This document shows, in pieces, positions 1 to 9,229 of a stretch of 64,000 bases of DNA. This stretch comes from an uncultured Ruegeria sp. Lineage in GTDB: Bacteria > Pseudomonadota > Alphaproteobacteria > Rhodobacterales > Rhodobacteraceae. Location of the stretch: positions 310,001 to 374,000 of the forward strand of contig NZ_CANNGO010000001.1 in assembly GCF_947504215.1 (NCBI RefSeq), written 5' to 3'. The notes beneath the pieces are model-generated. The model was not told the origin of the DNA and searched no databases. It saw nothing but the letters and a program-made list of their open reading frames with translations. The position numbers and the translations under genes were made by a program. How positions within the stretch are numbered: the stretch's first letter is position 1; each line of letters begins with the position of its first letter.

Positions 1-1322
1 CGCACACAATGGGACCGATGGTTGCCGCTGCCCGGTTTCTTGACATGATGCGCGCCTCACCATTCGAATTTGCGGGACTTCGCGGGTCGCTACACGGCTC
101 GCTGGCCTTTACTGGTGTCGGCCATGCGACAGATCGGGCGACCATCCTGGGGCTGGCAGGGTTTGTTCCGGACACCTACGACAACGCCAAAGCCGAGGCC
201 GCATTGGCGGCGATCTCCGAGACCCACTCCGTTACGCCCGACGGTTTGCCAACCCTCAAATTCGATCCCAAAGCCGATCTTCTCTTTGATTATGAAAACA
301 CCCTGCCGGGTCACGCCAACGGCATGATCCTGATAGCGACGGACGCACAAGGCGACGTCATCCTGCGCCAAGTGTATTACTCGATCGGTGGCGGCTTTGT
401 GATGACCGAAGAAGAACTAGCCGCAGGCAAAGCAACCGACGAAGGCGCACCGGTTCCGTTTCCCTTCAAATCTGCCGCCGAGATGCTGGAGATGTCCAAT
501 TCCAGTGGCAAAAGCATCGCCCATATGAAGCGCGAAAATGAAATCGCGCGCGGGTGCGCCAACAGTTTTGCCAAAGGGTCGGCCCGCTTGTGGCAAGTGA
601 TGAATGACTGCATCGAACGTGGGCTGTCCACGGATGGTATTCTGCCCGGAGGTCTGAGCGTGCGCCGCCGCGCAAAGGGTATCTACGATGCCTTGATGGC
701 CGAGCGCGGTATGAACCTGACAGCGCCGCACACCATCAACGACTGGATGAGTGTTTATGCCATGGCCGTGAATGAAGAAAACGCAGCCGGTGGTCAGGTC
801 GTGACAGCCCCGACTAATGGCGCGGCGGGCGTGTTGCCTGCTGTTCTGCGTTATTACTTGGATCATGTCCCGGGCGCATCAGAAAGCCATATCGAAGATT
901 TCCTTCTGACCGCAGCCGCCATCGGAGGGCTGGTGAAATACAACGCCTCGATCTCGGGGGCCGAGGCTGGTTGCCAGGCCGAAGTTGGCAGCGCGTCTGC
1001 CATGGCCGCTGCGGGTCTGTGCGCAGTGATGGGTGGAACCCCGGAACAAGTGGAAAATGCTGCCGAGATCGCGTTGGAACATCACCTTGGCATGACATGT
1101 GATCCAGTAGCTGGTCTTGTTCAAGTGCCTTGCATCGAACGCAACGGGCTTGGCGCGATCAAGGCCGTCTCGGCGGCGTCACTAGCATTGCGTGGCGATG
1201 GTCAACATTTCGTGCCTTTGGATGCGGTGATCGAAACCATGCGCCAGACCGGGCAGGATATGCATGAGAAGTATAAAGAGACTTCACTCGGTGGTCTCGC
1301 GGTGAACATTCCCAACTGCTGA
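1..1322 (+). CDS. sdaA: L-serine ammonia-lyase (serine dehydratase), 5' truncated by window edge
   Basis: Deaminates L-serine to pyruvate and ammonia in the cytoplasm with an oxygen-labile [4Fe-4S] cluster. The reading frame is open to the left edge: the codons before the first visible ATG (position 9) read His-Thr, which matches the family's SSHT-GPM segment, so the true start lies outside the window. Counting from that ATG, cluster-type cysteines are seen at residues 322 (GCQAEVG), 364 (TCDPVAG) and 375 (VPCIERN), all in the expected C-terminal alpha domain. The N-terminal beta domain and the C-terminal alpha domain are fused in one chain, as in E. coli SdaA. No linked serine transporter is visible; the next gene is a DMT permease. 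Confidence 0.95.
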   Translation, partial: HTMGPMVAAARFLDMMRASPFEFAGLRGSLHGSLAFTGVGHATDRATILGLAGFVPDTYDNAKAEAALAAISETHSVTPDGLPTLKFDPKADLLFDYENTLPGHANGMILIATDAQGDVILRQVYYSIGGGFVMTEEELAAGKATDEGAPVPFPFKSAAEMLEMSNSSGKSIAHMKRENEIARGCANSFAKGSARLWQVMNDCIERGLSTDGILPGGLSVRRRAKGIYDALMAERGMNLTAPHTINDWMSVYAMAVNEENAAGGQVVTAPTNGAAGVLPAVLRYYLDHVPGASESHIEDFLLTAAAIGGLVKYNASISGAEAGCQAEVGSASAMAAAGLCAVMGGTPEQVENAAEIALEHHLGMTCDPVAGLVQVPCIERNGLGAIKAVSAASLALRGDGQHFVPLDAVIETMRQTGQDMHEKYKETSLGGLAVNIPNC

Positions 1323-1343
1323 ACGAGCGTTTAGCCCTTCCCC

Positions 1344-1372
1344 CCCGGCACAGCTTGACCTAGCGTGCCGGG
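1344..1372 (+). terminator. GC-rich hairpin between sdaA and the DMT permease
   Basis: CCCGGCAC (1344-1351) pairs perfectly with GTGCCGGG (1365-1372), and a further GCT/AGC pairing is possible inside. No T-run follows. It may be a weak terminator for sdaA, or a structure that hides the start region of the next gene, whose ATG is at 1374. Confidence 0.4.
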
Positions 1373-1373
1373 C

Positions 1374-2288
1374 ATGACCCAGGATCGCCCCGTCTTTGGC
1401 ATCGTTCTGATGCTTGGTTTTTGTGTGCTCGCGCCGCTTGGCGACGCGACGGCGAAGCTGTTGGGGGAAACCACGCCATTGGGTCTGTTAGTGATAGTGC
1501 GTTTTGCGATTCAGGCGCTGATCCTGATTCCGTTGATTGCCGCCACCGGCCGCCCCTGGCGAATGCGCGGACGCATTCTACGACTGACAATGATCCGCAC
1601 TGTGCTGCATATCGTTGGGATTACAGCAATGTTCAGTGCCTTGAAGTTCCTGCCGCTTGCAGATGCCGTCGCGATCGCATTTGTGATGCCATTTGTCATG
1701 CTGCTGTTGGGGAAATACGTGCTGGGCGAAGAGGTTGGCGCCCGACGTTTGATCGCCTGTATCGTTGGATTTGCAGGCACATTGCTGGTTATTCAACCCA
1801 GCTTCGCAGAAGTCGGCGCGCCTGCCTTGCTACCCCTAATCGTCGCCGTGGTTTTTGCGCTTTTCATGCTGGTCACACGGCAGATCGCAAAAGAAACCGA
1901 TCCGGTTTCGTTGCAGGCCGTGTCTGGAGTGTTTGCGACGATACTATTACTGCCAGTGCTTTTGATCGGAACGAGTGCCGACATCTGGGAGATCTCGGTG
2001 ATCGTACCGACTGGCAACTCCCATTGGCTATTGCTGGGCATCGGTATCCTGGGCACCGTGGCGCATCTGTTGATGACCTGGTCGCTGCGCTACGCGCCCT
2101 CGGCCACTTTGGCCCCGATGCAGTATTTGGAAATCCCGGTTGCGACCCTGATTGGTTGGATGATCTTCAAAGATCTGCCTGACGGTCTTGCCGCACTTGG
2201 GATTTTCATCACGATCCTTGCTGGGCTTTACGTCATCCTGCGCGAGCGGGCCACAGCCCGGTCTGCCCCGACAGAAACGCCTGCATGA
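1374..2288 (+). CDS. DMT superfamily (EamA-type) permease
   Basis: Inner-membrane protein of 304 residues with about ten hydrophobic segments arranged as two EamA repeats (roughly residues 10-135 and 145-285). The second repeat has the usual segment near MQYLEIPVATLIGW. Such proteins export or exchange small metabolites; the substrate cannot be read from sequence. I chose ATG 1374 over GTG 1365 because the latter lies inside the hairpin arm and adds only three residues. The 3' end overlaps the convergent thiamine pyrophosphokinase gene by 56 bp, so the last residues of both proteins share DNA. Confidence 0.85.
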   Translation: MTQDRPVFGIVLMLGFCVLAPLGDATAKLLGETTPLGLLVIVRFAIQALILIPLIAATGRPWRMRGRILRLTMIRTVLHIVGITAMFSALKFLPLADAVAIAFVMPFVMLLLGKYVLGEEVGARRLIACIVGFAGTLLVIQPSFAEVGAPALLPLIVAVVFALFMLVTRQIAKETDPVSLQAVSGVFATILLLPVLLIGTSADIWEISVIVPTGNSHWLLLGIGILGTVAHLLMTWSLRYAPSATLAPMQYLEIPVATLIGWMIFKDLPDGLAALGIFITILAGLYVILRERATARSAPTETPA

Positions 2289-2940
2289 CCTGATCCAGCG
2301 CGTTGCGCGGGACCATAACCAGCAAGCCCGGTCCATCAATGTGCAGCTCGACCTCTGACAAGGCGCGATTGGACGTGCCCACTTTCCCGTTCGGTTCAAG
2401 AATCAAATCCTCGATGGGCCACTCCAACCCATTGCTGCGGCCAGTTACCCGAGCAAGTGGAAACAGAGACACTATGTCTCCGGGCGCTATTGCCAGCGAA
2501 ATCTTAGGCGGCGCATGAAAGACTACTTCGTGTTCGCCAAACAAAACACATGCTCGGTCCTGATAGGTGACCAGAGTATTGAGCACCGCTAACTGGTGAT
2601 CCAGACGCCTGCCCAAAAACCCAGCGCCCAGAACCAAGGGTGCCTGCACACTGCGCAAGGCCTTGTCAAAATCCGTGCTGTCTTGTTCCCGTATGGGAAA
2701 CAAGCGGTCGTCAGGGATTCTGTCTTTGATTGTGCTCTCTAACGAATCAAAATCGCCGATGACAGCATCCGGCAATCGCCCCGAATCTACCAAAACCGCT
2801 GCTCCACCATCCGCCGCGACGACGGTGGTGACGCGATTCAGCACCAAATTCAGGTCATCTGGCCCAATCTGACCGCCTCCAAACAGCCCAATGGGGCCAT
2901 TTGACCGTATAATTGTCCCATTTTTTCTAAGATTGACCAT
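2233..2940 (-). CDS. Thiamine pyrophosphokinase
   Basis: Transfers pyrophosphate from ATP to thiamine to make thiamine diphosphate, which the decarboxylase ComDE encoded later in the window would need. Counting from ATG 2940 (235 residues), the family motifs are ADGGA (43-47), IGDFDS (61-66), DSTDFDK (87-93) and a GRRLDHQL segment that binds thiamine. Earlier in-frame starts exist (GTG 2970, ATG 2961), so the N-terminus is uncertain by up to ten residues. It is a stand-alone gene, divergent from the acidic protein gene, and its 3' end overlaps the convergent permease gene by 56 bp. Confidence 0.88.
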   Translation of the reverse strand: MVNLRKNGTIIRSNGPIGLFGGGQIGPDDLNLVLNRVTTVVAADGGAAVLVDSGRLPDAVIGDFDSLESTIKDRIPDDRLFPIREQDSTDFDKALRSVQAPLVLGAGFLGRRLDHQLAVLNTLVTYQDRACVLFGEHEVVFHAPPKISLAIAPGDIVSLFPLARVTGRSNGLEWPIEDLILEPNGKVGTSNRALSEVELHIDGPGLLVMVPRNALDQVMQAFLSGQTGLWPARAG

Positions 2941-3061
2941 TTTTTCCGGATTTGGACACATTGAGACCACAAAATGATAGGTTCATACAAAAAGTTTTAA
3001 GCCAACAGGTGTGCCCGGACCCGGGCAAGTTGGCTCGTAGTTTGTAGAGGACATGTGTCTG

Positions 3062-4621
3062 ATGGTACAGAATAACAAAGTGTTGACCGTTTCTTATGGA
3101 ACCTTTTCCTGCACATTAGAAGGATTTGACAATTCCTTCGAAACTCTGAAAGCCATTGCCGACTACTTCCGCGAACTCGCTGCGGATGACCGGTATTTCG
3201 GATCTGAGCCGCCGCAGCCAGATGCAGAAATGCTAAACCGCATCGCTCAGCGCAATCCCTCCCAACACATCGAGGCCAGTCACAACGAAGCCGGTCTGTT
3301 GCTGCGCGCAACAGAAGCTGCTGCGCCCTCAACTGCAACTGCACCCGAAGAACAGACCTCGCAAGCCGCCTCGCTGAACATGATTGAAACGCCTGCCCCC
3401 GAAGCACAGACAGAGCCTAATGTTGCCAAGACAGACAGGCCCGCTGGCGCAGCAGCTGCGCCTGCTGATAGTATAGCATCCAAGTTGCAACGCATCCGCG
3501 CCGTCGTTTCACATTCGGATGCAAACCCACAGGGCTATGTCGAAGACGAAGACACCTCGTTGCTAAAAAGCAAAGAAGCCCCAGCAGACGCACTTACCGC
3601 CGCGTTCGAGGCGGGCGCGCTGAGTTCAGAAGATTTACAGCCGGCAAACGTTAAAAGCCCGTTTTCAATGGATGACCCCCAGCCAGTGACCGAGACGGCG
3701 CAGAAAGACGATCCTCAAACTGACGAAATTCTCTTTTCTGATCTCGACGAAACGTCGGAGGTCGAATTAGAAGATGACGGCATGCTCAACATCCTGAGCG
3801 ATGAGGAAGTTGCTAGCCAGCCGGAAGGCGCGTCGATTGAGGACGCGCCGGGTCAAACCGCCGAAGGTGTCATCACCGCGGAAGATGAGGCTGACCTGCT
3901 AGATGAGATTTCGGAAGTCGAATCAAAGCTTTCGGATCCGTCAGGCATCAAGCTGGCCGAGAAGACCGATCCGGACCAGGATGTTTTTCGCCTGATGGAA
4001 GAAGCCGGAACACAGATGGAAGACCCGGCCAATAACAACAAACGCGAAACCTACTCGCACCTACGCACAGCGGTTGCCGCAACCGAAGCCGCGCGCAAGG
4101 TTGAAGGTGACGCTGGACAGAAATCACTGGATCAGGACTACCGCGGCGATCTGGCGTCCGTGGTCAGCCCCCGCCGTCCGGACACGAATACGACCAGCGC
4201 GCGACCCGACTACGATAGTGCTGCACCTCTTAAACTTGTTGCAGAACAGCGTGTCGATGACGGGACGGAAGACGCTGGCCCGGTTTCGCCGCGCCGCGTA
4301 AGTACTCAGTTGGAAGACGCTGTCCCCGAAGAGGGTGGTTTTGCCCAATTCGCCCGCGAACAAGAGGCACAATCCCTGCCCGATCTTCTTGAAGCGGCCG
4401 CAGCATACTTGTCCTTCATTGAAGGTCAGGAGCAGTTTTCGCGCCCGCAGCTGATGAACAAAGTACGGTCGTTCAAGCAAGATGAATTTGATCGTGAAGA
4501 AAGCTTACGTTCTTTTGGACAATTGTTGCGCGACGGTAAAATCCAAAAAGCGGGTGGCGGTCGTTTTGCGGCGTCGCACCTGATTGGGTTTCGCCCAGAC
4601 GATGCCCGCGCCGCGGGCTGA
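3062..4621 (+). CDS. Long acidic protein of unknown function, roseobacter type
   Basis: I recognise no catalytic domain. The protein (519 residues from ATG 3062) has a structured-looking N-terminus (about residues 1-60, including KVLTVSYGTFSCTLEGFD), a long low-complexity middle rich in Glu, Asp, Ala and Pro (about 80-420), and a structured C-terminus (about 435-519) with alternating hydrophobic and charged residues. Related proteins in Rhodobacterales are often labelled 'chemotaxis protein CheA' in databases; I see no His-kinase or HPt motif that would justify that. The in-frame ATG at 3053 is an alternative start. A strong intrinsic terminator follows directly, so it is probably monocistronic. 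Confidence 0.75.
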   Translation: MVQNNKVLTVSYGTFSCTLEGFDNSFETLKAIADYFRELAADDRYFGSEPPQPDAEMLNRIAQRNPSQHIEASHNEAGLLLRATEAAAPSTATAPEEQTSQAASLNMIETPAPEAQTEPNVAKTDRPAGAAAAPADSIASKLQRIRAVVSHSDANPQGYVEDEDTSLLKSKEAPADALTAAFEAGALSSEDLQPANVKSPFSMDDPQPVTETAQKDDPQTDEILFSDLDETSEVELEDDGMLNILSDEEVASQPEGASIEDAPGQTAEGVITAEDEADLLDEISEVESKLSDPSGIKLAEKTDPDQDVFRLMEEAGTQMEDPANNNKRETYSHLRTAVAATEAARKVEGDAGQKSLDQDYRGDLASVVSPRRPDTNTTSARPDYDSAAPLKLVAEQRVDDGTEDAGPVSPRRVSTQLEDAVPEEGGFAQFAREQEAQSLPDLLEAAAAYLSFIEGQEQFSRPQLMNKVRSFKQDEFDREESLRSFGQLLRDGKIQKAGGGRFAASHLIGFRPDDARAAG

Positions 4622-4641
4622 CACTCATGGAAATTGAACTA

Positions 4642-4670
4642 AAAGGGCCGGGAGTTTCTCTCGGCCCTTT
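4642..4670 (+). terminator. Intrinsic terminator after the acidic protein gene
   Basis: AAAGGGCCG (4642-4650) pairs perfectly with CGGCCCTTT (4662-4670) across an 11-nt loop. It is followed by GCTTTTTG, a usable T-run. Confidence 0.88.
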
Positions 4671-4820
4671 GCTTTTTGCATAGCTCTGTCGACACCAACA
4701 GATGCGCGAATTGCCACTCATGCGATCAATTGGCCACGTTATGCTGCAGCGCAGAATTGTGTTACAGTGAACCAAGCTTCCTTTTTTGCCAAGATATCCC
4801 GCTCAGACAGAGGCCGCGCC

Positions 4821-5369
4821 ATGCACGACATCGCAATCCGACGTTTGCGTAAATACGATAAGGCTCAGGTGACTACACATTTTAGTAATCTGGACAGCGA
4901 GGCCCTGACATCTCGTTTCGGCGTACCTGTTCGCCCACAACGGTTACAAACCTACATATCAGACATGTTTGGCACCGCAGCATTGGTGTTTGGCGCTTTC
5001 CCGGATACTTGCCTGCGCGGATTGGCAGAATTGTATCTACAACCTGACGGCAATGGTCACATTGCCGAAGCCGCATTTTCGGTGGAAAGCCCCTGGCAAG
5101 ACCAGGGCATCGGTGACGCCTTGTTGTCTCGGCTGCTAACGGCAGCTCAAAACAGAGGGATTCGGGAAGTCCACATGCTCTGCCTTGCGACAAATCAAAA
5201 GATGAGGCGATTGGCATCACGTCACCAAGCTGACCTTACTCTTTTGCCTGGCCAGGTTGCGGCGACGCTGACCACGCCGTGGCCCACTCCATTTAGTATG
5301 GCCGAGGAACTGACTGGTGAATACCACGCCTTTGCACGTGCGATTCTGAGTTGGCCAAGTAAACAATAG
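4821..5369 (+). CDS. GNAT-family N-acetyltransferase
   Basis: Predicted cytoplasmic acetyl-CoA-dependent acetyltransferase of 182 residues. The central part shows the GNAT core: a beta strand with CLRGLAELYL, then EAAFSVESPWQDQGIGDALL, where Q-x-x-G-I-G corresponds to the acetyl-CoA pyrophosphate loop. I prefer ATG 4821 (MHDIAIRRL) because the GNAT fold begins there; an in-frame ATG at 4767 would add 18 residues without homology-like character. The substrate is unknown. The gene stands alone between a terminator and a convergent pseudogene. Confidence 0.75.
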   Translation: MHDIAIRRLRKYDKAQVTTHFSNLDSEALTSRFGVPVRPQRLQTYISDMFGTAALVFGAFPDTCLRGLAELYLQPDGNGHIAEAAFSVESPWQDQGIGDALLSRLLTAAQNRGIREVHMLCLATNQKMRRLASRHQADLTLLPGQVAATLTTPWPTPFSMAEELTGEYHAFARAILSWPSKQ

Positions 5370-5377
5370 AGAATCAA

Positions 5378-5902
5378 TTAAGCTTGGAAATTAAATGCCA
5401 GCGCGACATATGGGCCGGTCAGAATCAGATCAATTACGTTTTTGCCCTCTTCGAAATCCACACTCAGATGTCGATACCCACCTGCAACGTCGATACGGTC
5501 GGTCCATTTCCAACTGGCTTGAACCACCGCCTCCCACTGAAAATCTGACCCAACATCAAAACCCCCAACATTACCCATGGCCGAGACACCCCAATGCGAA
5601 TTGATCGCCCTGCTATATCAAGCGCCGATCAAGGGGTCGGTCTAACTCTCATCAGTGCTGGCAGTAAATCCTGCGACAGTCGTCGACAGGTTCAGATCCC
5701 AATGCCTTAGCCCGCCGGATGCTTCGACTCGGGATTGGCCATCGTCAAACACCGAATAGCCCAAAACCAACGAGGTCATTGTGCCGTCCAATACCCAGTT
5801 TGCAATGTCATTAAACGGCCCGATGTTCACATCGTCGCCAAGGCATCGGTGCTCAAGCAGGGTCTCGTGCAAACTGTTTCCAGGCAACGGTCTGAGAGCG
5901 CT
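5378..5902 (-). pseudogene. Decayed outer-membrane beta-barrel protein gene
   Basis: One minus-strand frame encodes about 170 residues typical of a small OMP barrel: alternating strands such as ASGGLRHWDLNLS, DPLIGA, GNVGGFDVGSDFQW and AGGYRHLSVDFEEG, ending with aromatic AFNFQA. Two stops interrupt it in frame: TAG at 5642-5644, where the family usually has Trp (DES-stop-TDPLIGA), and TGA at 5618-5620, where Arg is usual (LIGA-stop-Y). Each is one base change from the sense codon. The signal peptide and first strands are missing: reading upstream, the frame runs into the stop of the DUF2842 gene at 5903-5905. Inactivation by 5' loss plus point mutations is inferred. Confidence 0.8.
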
Positions 5903-6139
5903 TCAGGACTGATCTGGATCTTCTTTGCCGACGCCCCGAAACACGAACTTGAATGGCAACGCCCACAATATGCCCAGAACGATATAAACCAGCAATTCCA
6001 ACCAGATCGGTGGACGATCCAGCCAGTTCAATACCGTCACCACCGCCACAATATACAGCGGCAGCCCAACCAAAAGAACCACCAGCGACCAGCGGCGACG
6101 CGCCTTATAGCTGAGGCCGGGTTTGTCCTCGCCACTCAT
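5903..6139 (-). CDS. DUF2842 small membrane protein
   Basis: 78-residue protein with a short basic N-terminus (SYKARRRW) and two hydrophobic segments (about residues 17-37 and 48-66), so an inner-membrane hairpin is expected. The family is typical of Alphaproteobacteria and has no known function. Its ATG (6137-6139) overlaps the TGA of purA as TGATG, which points to translational coupling. A longer frame upstream runs inside purA and is not the gene. Confidence 0.85.
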   Translation of the reverse strand: MSGEDKPGLSYKARRRWSLVVLLVGLPLYIVAVVTVLNWLDRPPIWLELLVYIVLGILWALPFKFVFRGVGKEDPDQS

Positions 6140-7434
6140 CAGTCGGCAAATGGGTCGGTCACCAGGATGGTGTCGTCCCGTTCCGGGCTGGTTGACAAAA
6201 GTGCGACCGGGCACTCGATCAATTCCTCGACCCGGCGCACATATTTGATCGCATTTGCCGGCAGGTCCGCCCAACTGCGTGCGCCCTCGGTGGATTCGCT
6301 CCAACCCGGCATTTCTTCGTAGATGGGTTTGCAACGCGCCTGTTGGTCCGCGGCAGTCGGCAGGTAACCCAGACGTTCACCATCAAGTTCATAACCGGTG
6401 CAGATCTTCAGTGTCTCGAAACCATCCAGAACATCCAACTTGGTAAGCGAAATACCATTCACACCGCTGGTGGCGCAGGTCTGACGCACGAGGCAGGCGT
6501 CAAACCAACCACACCGGCGCTTGCGGCCGGTGACCGTGCCAAATTCATGCCCACGGGTTCCAAGGCGCAAGCCGTCATCATCATCCAGCTCGGTCGGAAA
6601 CGGCCCCTCACCCACGCGCGTGGTGTAAGCTTTCACAATACCCAGAACAAAATCCACGGAACCCGGACCAATACCAACCCCGGTCGCCGCCTGCCCCGCA
6701 ATCACATTCGACGACGTCACAAACGGATAAGTTCCAAAGTCGATATCCAACAACGCGCCCTGAGCGCCCTCAAACAAGATACGCTTACCAGCCTTGCGCT
6801 TTTCATTCAGAACTTTCCAAACGGGTGCAGCAAACGGAAGGATCTGCGGCGCAATTTCTTTCAGCTGAGCAACCAGCGCATCCCTATCGACGGCCTCAAT
6901 ACCCAATCCTTTGCGGAGCGGATCATGGTGTTGCAGCGCCCGGTCTACACGCGCCTCAAGTGTCGCCTCATCAGCAAGATCGGCAACACGCACAGATCGA
7001 CGACCAACCTTGTCTTCATAGGCAGGTCCGATCCCGCGACCTGTGGTGCCGATTTTCGTCCCTTTGCTCGCCGCTTCCTCGCGCGCGCGATCCAACTCAC
7101 CATGAATGGGTAGAATCAATGGCGTATTCTCGGCAATCATTAGCGTTTCGGGCGTAATCTCGACGCCTTGCTTTCGGATCGAAGCAATCTCTCCCACCAG
7201 ATGCCAAGGGTCCAGAACAACCCCGTTGCCGATCACGCTCAGCTTACCGCCGCGCACAACACCTGAAGGCAGAGCATTCAGCTTGTAGACTTCACCATCG
7301 ATGACCAGTGTATGACCGGCGTTATGCCCGCCTTGAAAACGCGCGATCACGTCTGCCCGCTCGCTGAGCCAGTCGACGATCTTGCCTTTTCCTTCGTCAC
7401 CCCACTGGGCGCCGACAACAACCACATTGGCCAT
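6139..7434 (-). CDS. purA: Adenylosuccinate synthase
   Basis: Condenses IMP with aspartate using GTP, the first committed step from IMP to AMP. The 431-residue length and motifs fit the family: [11 protein letters not shown] at residues 8-18 (P-loop and catalytic Asp), [10 protein letters not shown] near 34-43, [14 protein letters not shown] near 125-138, FEGAQG near 220 and the GTP-guanine contact region near [11 protein letters not shown]2842 is coupled downstream. The 131 bp to the next gene upstream (7435-7565) presumably hold the promoter. Confidence 0.97.
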   Translation of the reverse strand: MANVVVVGAQWGDEGKGKIVDWLSERADVIARFQGGHNAGHTLVIDGEVYKLNALPSGVVRGGKLSVIGNGVVLDPWHLVGEIASIRKQGVEITPETLMIAENTPLILPIHGELDRAREEAASKGTKIGTTGRGIGPAYEDKVGRRSVRVADLADEATLEARVDRALQHHDPLRKGLGIEAVDRDALVAQLKEIAPQILPFAAPVWKVLNEKRKAGKRILFEGAQGALLDIDFGTYPFVTSSNVIAGQAATGVGIGPGSVDFVLGIVKAYTTRVGEGPFPTELDDDDGLRLGTRGHEFGTVTGRKRRCGWFDACLVRQTCATSGVNGISLTKLDVLDGFETLKICTGYELDGERLGYLPTAADQQARCKPIYEEMPGWSESTEGARSWADLPANAIKYVRRVEELIECPVALLSTSPERDDTILVTDPFAD

Positions 7435-7565
7435 ATCTGGTCCTTTTGCGCTGAGTTATCAAACTCGGCTCATATAGCGGGGCGCAAGCGGCAGGGAAAC
7501 CGGTAATTCGACGCAGCCGACAATCGCTCTGCGTGCGATGCCTCCGGCGGGGGCAGCGCCCACTT

Positions 7566-7901
7566 CTAAGTGGGGGATATTCGAACGGGCTGACCGTGAG
7601 GTGTCGTCAGGTAGGCATTTTCCCATGCGCTTTGCAGGCGCGTAACATCTTCCGGCGCGGCTTCGCCTTGGTCTGCCAACAAATCTTCAAGCGTTTCGAG
7701 CCAAGCGTGGAAGTAGTCGTCACCACCATCCAGATCCCTGTTCAATCCATGACGCTTTAGAGTGTCCGAGAATCGTACCGCCCAGTCGGGCCAGGCGAAC
7801 CGCCCGACTTCGTTCAGCGCGACCGTCACTGCAAAGACCTGTGCGTGCCAGGGTTCCGCAAACACTGGTTCGGGGGCGCTATGAATAATGCAATCCGTCA
7901 T
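7566..7901 (-). CDS. Nitrile hydratase accessory protein
   Basis: 111-residue protein resembling the N-terminal half of the nitrile hydratase beta subunit (EPVFAEPWHAQVFAVTVAL mirrors the beta-subunit [18 protein letters not shown]). In cobalt-type systems such a small protein (P14K/NhlE class) chaperones the alpha subunit during cobalt insertion and self-subunit swapping. The ATG (7899-7901) overlaps the beta-subunit TGA as ATGA. It is the last gene of the alpha-beta-accessory operon. Confidence 0.85.
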   Translation of the reverse strand: MTDCIIHSAPEPVFAEPWHAQVFAVTVALNEVGRFAWPDWAVRFSDTLKRHGLNRDLDGGDDYFHAWLETLEDLLADQGEAAPEDVTRLQSAWENAYLTTPHGQPVRISPT

Positions 7902-8572
7902 AGTGGTTCCAGGTAGCTTTGCCATAGATCCAGCACAACTTCGTCCTTCGGGTGTTCCGGGTTTACCCAGAGTTCGGATGCAGGGAACGCAACAGCGTAG
8001 AGCGGCTCGGGCGCTTCACCCAACCCGTGCGCGTTTGAATCCGGCAGAACATGGGTTCCATGTAACTTGAGAATACGCCCCTTTGCGCCTGCGGCGTAGC
8101 CCGGCAATCGGGTGTGGCCACCATCAACAAAACGATTTGCGGTTGGGCGCACTGTGCGGACGCTGTCACCGATCTCGAATTTGATTGGAGTGTCCGAAGC
8201 GCGATCTGCCGGGCCGCCCTTGGCCAGAGCACCTGCAACAGCTTCGGCCCTCAACATTCGCGCCGCCAAAGGGTGGTCACCCTCACTTGCATCTCGCAGA
8301 TCATCCAGAGTCAGAACGTCGTTTTCGACCAACAGGTCGGCCAGGCCTGATATCCATTTTTCATAGTAAGAAAACCGAGCGTAGTCCGTGGGTGACAATC
8401 GTTCCCGAGCATGGCGCGACACGTCAATGTTCCATTGCCCCAAGAATCCCGAGGCCAGTGTCACGGCCAGTGCCCGCGCTTGCCAGTTTTCGGCAAAGAC
8501 CGGTTCGTCTTCAGATTCGGGGCGGATTGCCCAGTCACCGAACCGTCCACCCATGTCATGAACCCGGGTCAT
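7898..8572 (-). CDS. nthB: Nitrile hydratase beta subunit
   Basis: 224 residues. The N-terminal segment ([14 protein letters not shown]) and the C-terminal SH3-like barrel (about residues 125-220, with [10 protein letters not shown] and [13 protein letters not shown]) are characteristic. With the alpha subunit it forms the heterodimer that hydrates nitriles to amides. Starts and stops overlap (ATGA) with both the alpha and the accessory genes, which suggests coupled translation and balanced stoichiometry. No amidase gene is adjacent, so the amide product would be processed elsewhere. Confidence 0.92.
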   Translation of the reverse strand: MTRVHDMGGRFGDWAIRPESEDEPVFAENWQARALAVTLASGFLGQWNIDVSRHARERLSPTDYARFSYYEKWISGLADLLVENDVLTLDDLRDASEGDHPLAARMLRAEAVAGALAKGGPADRASDTPIKFEIGDSVRTVRPTANRFVDGGHTRLPGYAAGAKGRILKLHGTHVLPDSNAHGLGEAPEPLYAVAFPASELWVNPEHPKDEVVLDLWQSYLEPL

Positions 8573-9183
8573 GAACGCACCCTGGGTAATCCTGTGCCTA
8601 TCATACTGTCGCGGGTTACCAGAACTGCCAGTTCATCCTCGCTTAATCCTTCGGTTCGACCTGGGCGCATTGGCAAGACGAGGTATCTAATCTCGGCCGT
8701 TGAATCCCATACGCGCACCGAAGTGTCTTTGGGCAAACTGACACCGAATTCGGACAAGACCTTGCGAGGTTCCCGCACCGCACGAGCGCGATAGGCGTCA
8801 GATTTATACCACCCCGGAGGGATGCCCAGCAACGGCCAAGGATAACAACTGCACAAGGTGCAGACGACCATGTTGTGCTGTTCAGGCGTATTCTCGACCA
8901 CCACCATGTGTTCGCCTTGCCGACCGTAATACCCCAGATCCGCAACAACGGCGGTCGCGTCCTGCAGCAGAGCCTGCTTGAACTCCGGGTCAGCCCAAGC
9001 TTTGGCAACGACTCGTGCCCCGTTCTTCGGGCCGATCTTGTTTTGATATGTGTCGATAATCTCATCCAGCGCCGCCGGATCGATCAATCCCTTGCGGGTC
9101 AGAATCGTTTCCAGCGCTTTGACTCGAAGCGCAGGTTCGGGCGGCAATAGGGCATGCGGGTGGTCGTGATCATCATGTGGCAT
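8569..9183 (-). CDS. nthA: Nitrile hydratase alpha subunit, cobalt type
   Basis: 204 residues from ATG 9183. The metal-binding claw reads C108-T-L-C111-S-C113-Y. Thr and Tyr at the variable positions are the cobalt-type pattern (iron enzymes have Ser and Thr). The two inner cysteines are oxidised to sulfinic and sulfenic acids in the family. The N-terminus is histidine- and aspartate-rich ([11 protein letters not shown]), which could bind metal. GTG 9201 is an alternative start six codons upstream. The gene is divergent from secG, and a perfect 19-bp palindrome lies between them. Confidence 0.92.
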   Translation of the reverse strand: MPHDDHDHPHALLPPEPALRVKALETILTRKGLIDPAALDEIIDTYQNKIGPKNGARVVAKAWADPEFKQALLQDATAVVADLGYYGRQGEHMVVVENTPEQHNMVVCTLCSCYPWPLLGIPPGWYKSDAYRARAVREPRKVLSEFGVSLPKDTSVRVWDSTAEIRYLVLPMRPGRTEGLSEDELAVLVTRDSMIGTGLPRVRS

Positions 9184-9229
9184 GGGCACAACTTGCGTCA
9201 CTGATCATTTGGCTGTCCAGTCCCTTTAC

